A stretch of DNA of 8,111 nucleotides from Oscillospiraceae bacterium (GTDB lineage Bacteria > Bacillota > Clostridia > Oscillospirales > Ruminococcaceae), in assembly GCA_017394475.1 (NCBI GenBank), contig JAFPYQ010000166.1, positions 1-8,111 on the forward strand, read 5' to 3'. Both the position numbers and the translations under genes were made by a program. A model generated the notes under the pieces. That model saw nothing but the letters and a program-made list of their open reading frames with translations, had not been told where the DNA came from and made no database searches. This document shows positions 6,070-8,111 of the stretch, piece after piece (position 1 is the first letter of the stretch; every line of letters starts with the position of its first letter).

Positions 6070-7626
6070 ATGCTCGAATTATTGAATGTTAAGTTTTCCT
6101 ACAGGGCAGATGGAAGGACATTTTCCATCTCCACAAAAAGATCTGTCTCAAACAGGCGCACAGCCCTTGACATCAGCACCGACGGGGATATTTTCACCGC
6201 AAAGCTGCGTTCGAACTCCCCTGTGGAGATAATCAGACTTTCTGCGGAATTTGCCTATGATTTCCACAATGATGACAGGATATTCCTCAACGGATATCAG
6301 TCCGCCACACCGAGCAGAGAGCTCTCCGTAAAAAGCATCATGTACAGCCCCCTGCGCAGGGACAGGCAGAACCGCATGTGCGGCGACTACGGCTTCACAT
6401 CCTACCCCCATGAAAAGGGTGCCCTCCACGGCTTCACCTACGGCTATATAAACTCCCCCGGTGAGTTCACCTTTATAGGCTCACTGGCTGAAAAGAGCGG
6501 CTTTACCCTTATCGGCACCAGGACACAGTACAATAAGGTCATCGTGGAAAAGGACTGCAAGGGGCTCATAATAGACGGCGAATATGAGGGGCTCAGACTT
6601 TTCATCGCCGAAGTACTCCCCGATGAGGGCTTTGAAAGATATGCCGAGCACTTAGGGGTAATGCCCATGACCGACAAAAAGATAAAGGCGTGCCCCATAT
6701 CCCTCACGGAAGAAAGCACCGCTGATTCCATCGCTGCGGATATTGAAAGGTGCTCCAATGAGAGCTATGTGCCCGATGCGGTATGTATCGGCGGGGACAG
6801 CGTTTCCCTTTCAGACGATATCCTTTCCCTTGCAGCGGAGAAGATAAAAAACAGCGGCTACATCCCGGGCATTTCCTTTGCGCCATTTATCTGCCGCAGC
6901 GACAGTGAGATCTATGCGGAGCATCCCGAATGTGTCCTGCATGACAAGGATGGCGCTCCCGTCACTGCGGGAAAGAGCACGGAATATATCTTCAACATAT
7001 ATAATGAGGATGCCCGTGAATACATCAGAAACAGGATAGAGAAGTACACTAAGAACTTCGGCTTTTCCTTCCTGCGGCTCGAAAAGCTGTATACAGCCTG
7101 TGTCTGCCCCGGAAAGCACAGAACAAGGGGCTCTGTCATGGCGGATGCAGCAGACCTGCTTCGCAAGAGCGCATCCGAGGCATTTATACTTGCCTGTGAT
7201 GTTCCCCTTGCCTCTGTATTCGGCATCGCTGACTACTGCTGCATAAACAGCGGCAAGGCAGTCCGCTTGGATGATATATCCCCCCTGCAGAGAAAGATAA
7301 TAGTGAGGAACGATCTTCTGAGCGCCGTATACCGCAGGCAGCTTTCCGGCAGGATGTTCATCAATGATACCGGAGCTGTTTCCTTTGCATCCCGGCAGCT
7401 CACCAACGAGCAGAAAAAGAACATATCCATGATAAACGCACTGGCTGGCGGAGTTACATTCATCACAGAACAGGTCTCCGCACTCTCTGCGGATGAACTG
7501 GCACAAATGGCCGATGCGGACAAGCTGTCGGCATACGGCATATCCTCCGCACTTTACAGAAAGAATATGCTGCGCCTTTACATCACAAACGGTGAACAGG
7601 GCGAGATAAAACGCATAAATATATAA
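6070..7626 (+). CDS. GH36/clan GH-D alpha-galactosidase-like protein, catalytic motifs degenerate
   Basis: The 518-residue protein has no signal peptide, so it is probably cytoplasmic. Residues 1 to about 205 resemble the GH36 N-terminal beta-sandwich (FTYGYINS, FTFIGSLAEKSGFTLIGTR, VEKDCKGLIIDGEYE). A TIM-barrel region follows: IPGISFAPFICRSDSEIYAEHPECVLHDKDG matches the melibiase 'GIWLAPF...HPDW.L.D..G' stretch, and later segments match 'YLKLDFLY', the post-nucleophile 'PG.R' loop and 'NDPD'. By eye, however, key positions differ: the Asp-Asp of IDDG is G241-G242, the K-x-D nucleophile motif is R336-L-E338, the R..GPD acid/base motif reads C391-INS-G395, and NDPD reads NDTG (432-435). In active GH36 enzymes these build the -1 sugar site. 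The fold looks intact but ordinary retaining alpha-galactosidase activity is doubtful. The protein is also shorter than classical GH36 (about 700 residues). It could be a sugar-binding or regulatory pseudoenzyme, or a diverged hydrolase. It sits 15 bases before a TSCPD gene and shortly before a GH3 gene, suggesting an operon for glycoside use. Confidence 0.8.
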   Translation: MLELLNVKFSYRADGRTFSISTKRSVSNRRTALDISTDGDIFTAKLRSNSPVEIIRLSAEFAYDFHNDDRIFLNGYQSATPSRELSVKSIMYSPLRRDRQNRMCGDYGFTSYPHEKGALHGFTYGYINSPGEFTFIGSLAEKSGFTLIGTRTQYNKVIVEKDCKGLIIDGEYEGLRLFIAEVLPDEGFERYAEHLGVMPMTDKKIKACPISLTEESTADSIAADIERCSNESYVPDAVCIGGDSVSLSDDILSLAAEKIKNSGYIPGISFAPFICRSDSEIYAEHPECVLHDKDGAPVTAGKSTEYIFNIYNEDAREYIRNRIEKYTKNFGFSFLRLEKLYTACVCPGKHRTRGSVMADAADLLRKSASEAFILACDVPLASVFGIADYCCINSGKAVRLDDISPLQRKIIVRNDLLSAVYRRQLSGRMFINDTGAVSFASRQLTNEQKKNISMINALAGGVTFITEQVSALSADELAQMADADKLSAYGISSALYRKNMLRLYITNGEQGEIKRINI

Positions 7627-7629
7627 CAC

Positions 7630-7634
7630 GAGGT
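7630..7634 (+). promoter_or_regulatory. Shine-Dalgarno site for the TSCPD gene
   Basis: GAGGT lies seven bases before ATG 7642, within the 15-base gap after the GH36-like stop, and supports that start. Confidence 0.7.
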
Positions 7635-7641
7635 AACGGAA

Positions 7642-7890
7642 ATGAAGGAATTTATCTACACACCAACAGGAGTATGCTCCACCGAGATACGCTTTTCAGT
7701 GGATGATAACGGAGCGCTGCATGATGTACAGTTCACCAAAGGCTGCAACGGCAACCTCAAAGCCATAGGAAAGCTCGTGGAGGGCAAGGATGCCAGAGAG
7801 ATAGCAGAGCTGCTCAAAGGCAATCTCTGCGGGATAAAGGGGACATCCTGTGCAGATCAGCTTTCAAAGGCCATATTCGCATCTGTGTAA
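7642..7890 (+). CDS. Small TSCPD-domain protein (TIGR03905 type)
   Basis: This 82-residue protein is a complete, stand-alone TSCPD domain, the Cys-containing module also found at the C-terminus of some B12-dependent (NrdJ) ribonucleotide reductases. It matches the small-protein family pattern: TPTGVCSTEIRF, VQFTKGCNGNLKAI, LVEGK, then LCGIKGTSCADQLSKAI. Four cysteines, Cys12, Cys35, Cys63 and Cys70, are arranged as expected for a metal or redox site. The motif that names the family is TSCADQL here, with Ala71 in place of Pro, and GGC is KGC at 33-35. The function of stand-alone members is unknown. It lies 15 bases after the GH36-like gene and 26 bases before the GH3 gene, all on one strand, so co-transcription is likely, though a functional link to sugar metabolism is only inferred from position. 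Homologues occur widely in Clostridia. Confidence 0.93.
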   Translation: MKEFIYTPTGVCSTEIRFSVDDNGALHDVQFTKGCNGNLKAIGKLVEGKDAREIAELLKGNLCGIKGTSCADQLSKAIFASV

Positions 7891-7904
7891 TGACAGATCT
7901 TAAA

Positions 7905-7910
7905 AAGGGG
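7905..7910 (+). promoter_or_regulatory. Shine-Dalgarno site for the GH3 gene
   Basis: AAGGGG (7905-7910) is six bases before ATG 7917 in the 26-base gap after the TSCPD stop. It is the clearest start signal for the gene cut off by the window edge. Confidence 0.8.
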
Positions 7911-7916
7911 TAAGCT

Positions 7917-8111
7917 ATGATACTTGACTGGAACGAATATATAGACAAGGCACGGGAAGTCGTTTCCGAGGGTATAGTGTGCCTGGAGAACAAGAACGAT
8001 GTACTGCCCCTGAAAGGCACCATATCCGTATTCGGAAGGATGCAGAACCACTACTACAAGTCAGGCACTGGCTCAGGCGGCCTTGTGAATGCTCCCAAGG
8101 TATGGGGCATC
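7917..8111 (+). CDS. Glycoside hydrolase family 3 (beta-glucosidase-like), 3'-truncated by the window edge
   Basis: The first 65 codons are open to the end of the window. The start ILDWNEYIDKAREVVSEGIV is followed by CLENKNDVLPLKG, ISVFGRMQNHYYKSGTGSGGLVN and APKVWGI. The 'A..(A/S)EGIVLL.N...LPL' and 'VFGR.Q..YYKSGTGSGG' blocks are typical of the (alpha/beta)6 sandwich domain of GH3 enzymes, which normally lies C-terminal to the TIM barrel. Finding it at the N-terminus implies the swapped-domain arrangement known from Ruminococcus albus and related beta-glucosidases. Such enzymes remove glucose or similar residues from oligosaccharide ends. There is no signal peptide, so the enzyme is probably cytoplasmic and acts on imported oligosaccharides. 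The nucleophile and acid/base residues lie beyond the window, so activity and exact substrate cannot be judged. Family assignment is good; the swapped order is inferred from the first 65 residues. Confidence 0.88.
   Translation, partial: MILDWNEYIDKAREVVSEGIVCLENKNDVLPLKGTISVFGRMQNHYYKSGTGSGGLVNAPKVWGI

Noticed and set aside
6811..7629. Long open frame on the minus strand (272 codons) opposite the GH36-like gene
   Set aside because: It is fully antisense to a recognisable protein, has a Cys-rich product with no family resemblance and no ribosome-binding site, and fits a codon-bias shadow.

Overview
The window is densely coded, with every gene on the + strand, short intergenic gaps and several Shine-Dalgarno-led starts. 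The protein types suggest a Gram-positive anaerobe of the Clostridia: clostridial-style ArgS, DUF58 plus transglutaminase, a TIGR03905-type TSCPD protein, and a GH3 enzyme that begins with its 'C-terminal' domain. A gut or rumen Ruminococcus-like member of the Oscillospiraceae is my best guess; this is inferred from protein style, and no rRNA or marker gene is present to prove it.

Bases 2-1063 hold the 3' part of argS (arginyl-tRNA synthetase). A 60-base gap with two small palindromes follows. Next come a DUF58 membrane protein (1124-2350) and, with a 4-base ATGA overlap, a large multi-pass membrane transglutaminase (2347-4653). This pair is the core of the widespread MoxR/DUF58/transglutaminase modules, but no MoxR ATPase gene lies beside it in the window. 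Eighteen bases later folC (4672-5892) encodes a folylpolyglutamate/dihydrofolate synthase.

The 177-base gap at 5893-6069 is the longest non-coding stretch. It packs four consecutive hairpins into about 105 bases, including a perfect 18-bp stem. It looks like a small palindromic repeat unit, possibly an IS200/IS605-type remnant, rather than an ordinary terminator.

The last block appears to be a small transcription unit: a GH36/clan GH-D alpha-galactosidase-like protein (6070-7626), a small TSCPD-domain protein (7642-7890) and the start of a GH3 beta-glucosidase-like gene (7917 to the window end). The GH36-like protein keeps the fold's landmark segments, but by eye has lost most of the catalytic-site signature: the Asp-Asp pair, the Lys-x-Asp nucleophile motif, and the Arg/Asp acid-base motif. 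It is therefore a candidate pseudoenzyme or an enzyme with altered chemistry, and is the most interesting item here. I found no CRISPR array, tRNA, rRNA, intact transposase, phage gene or recognisable defence system.
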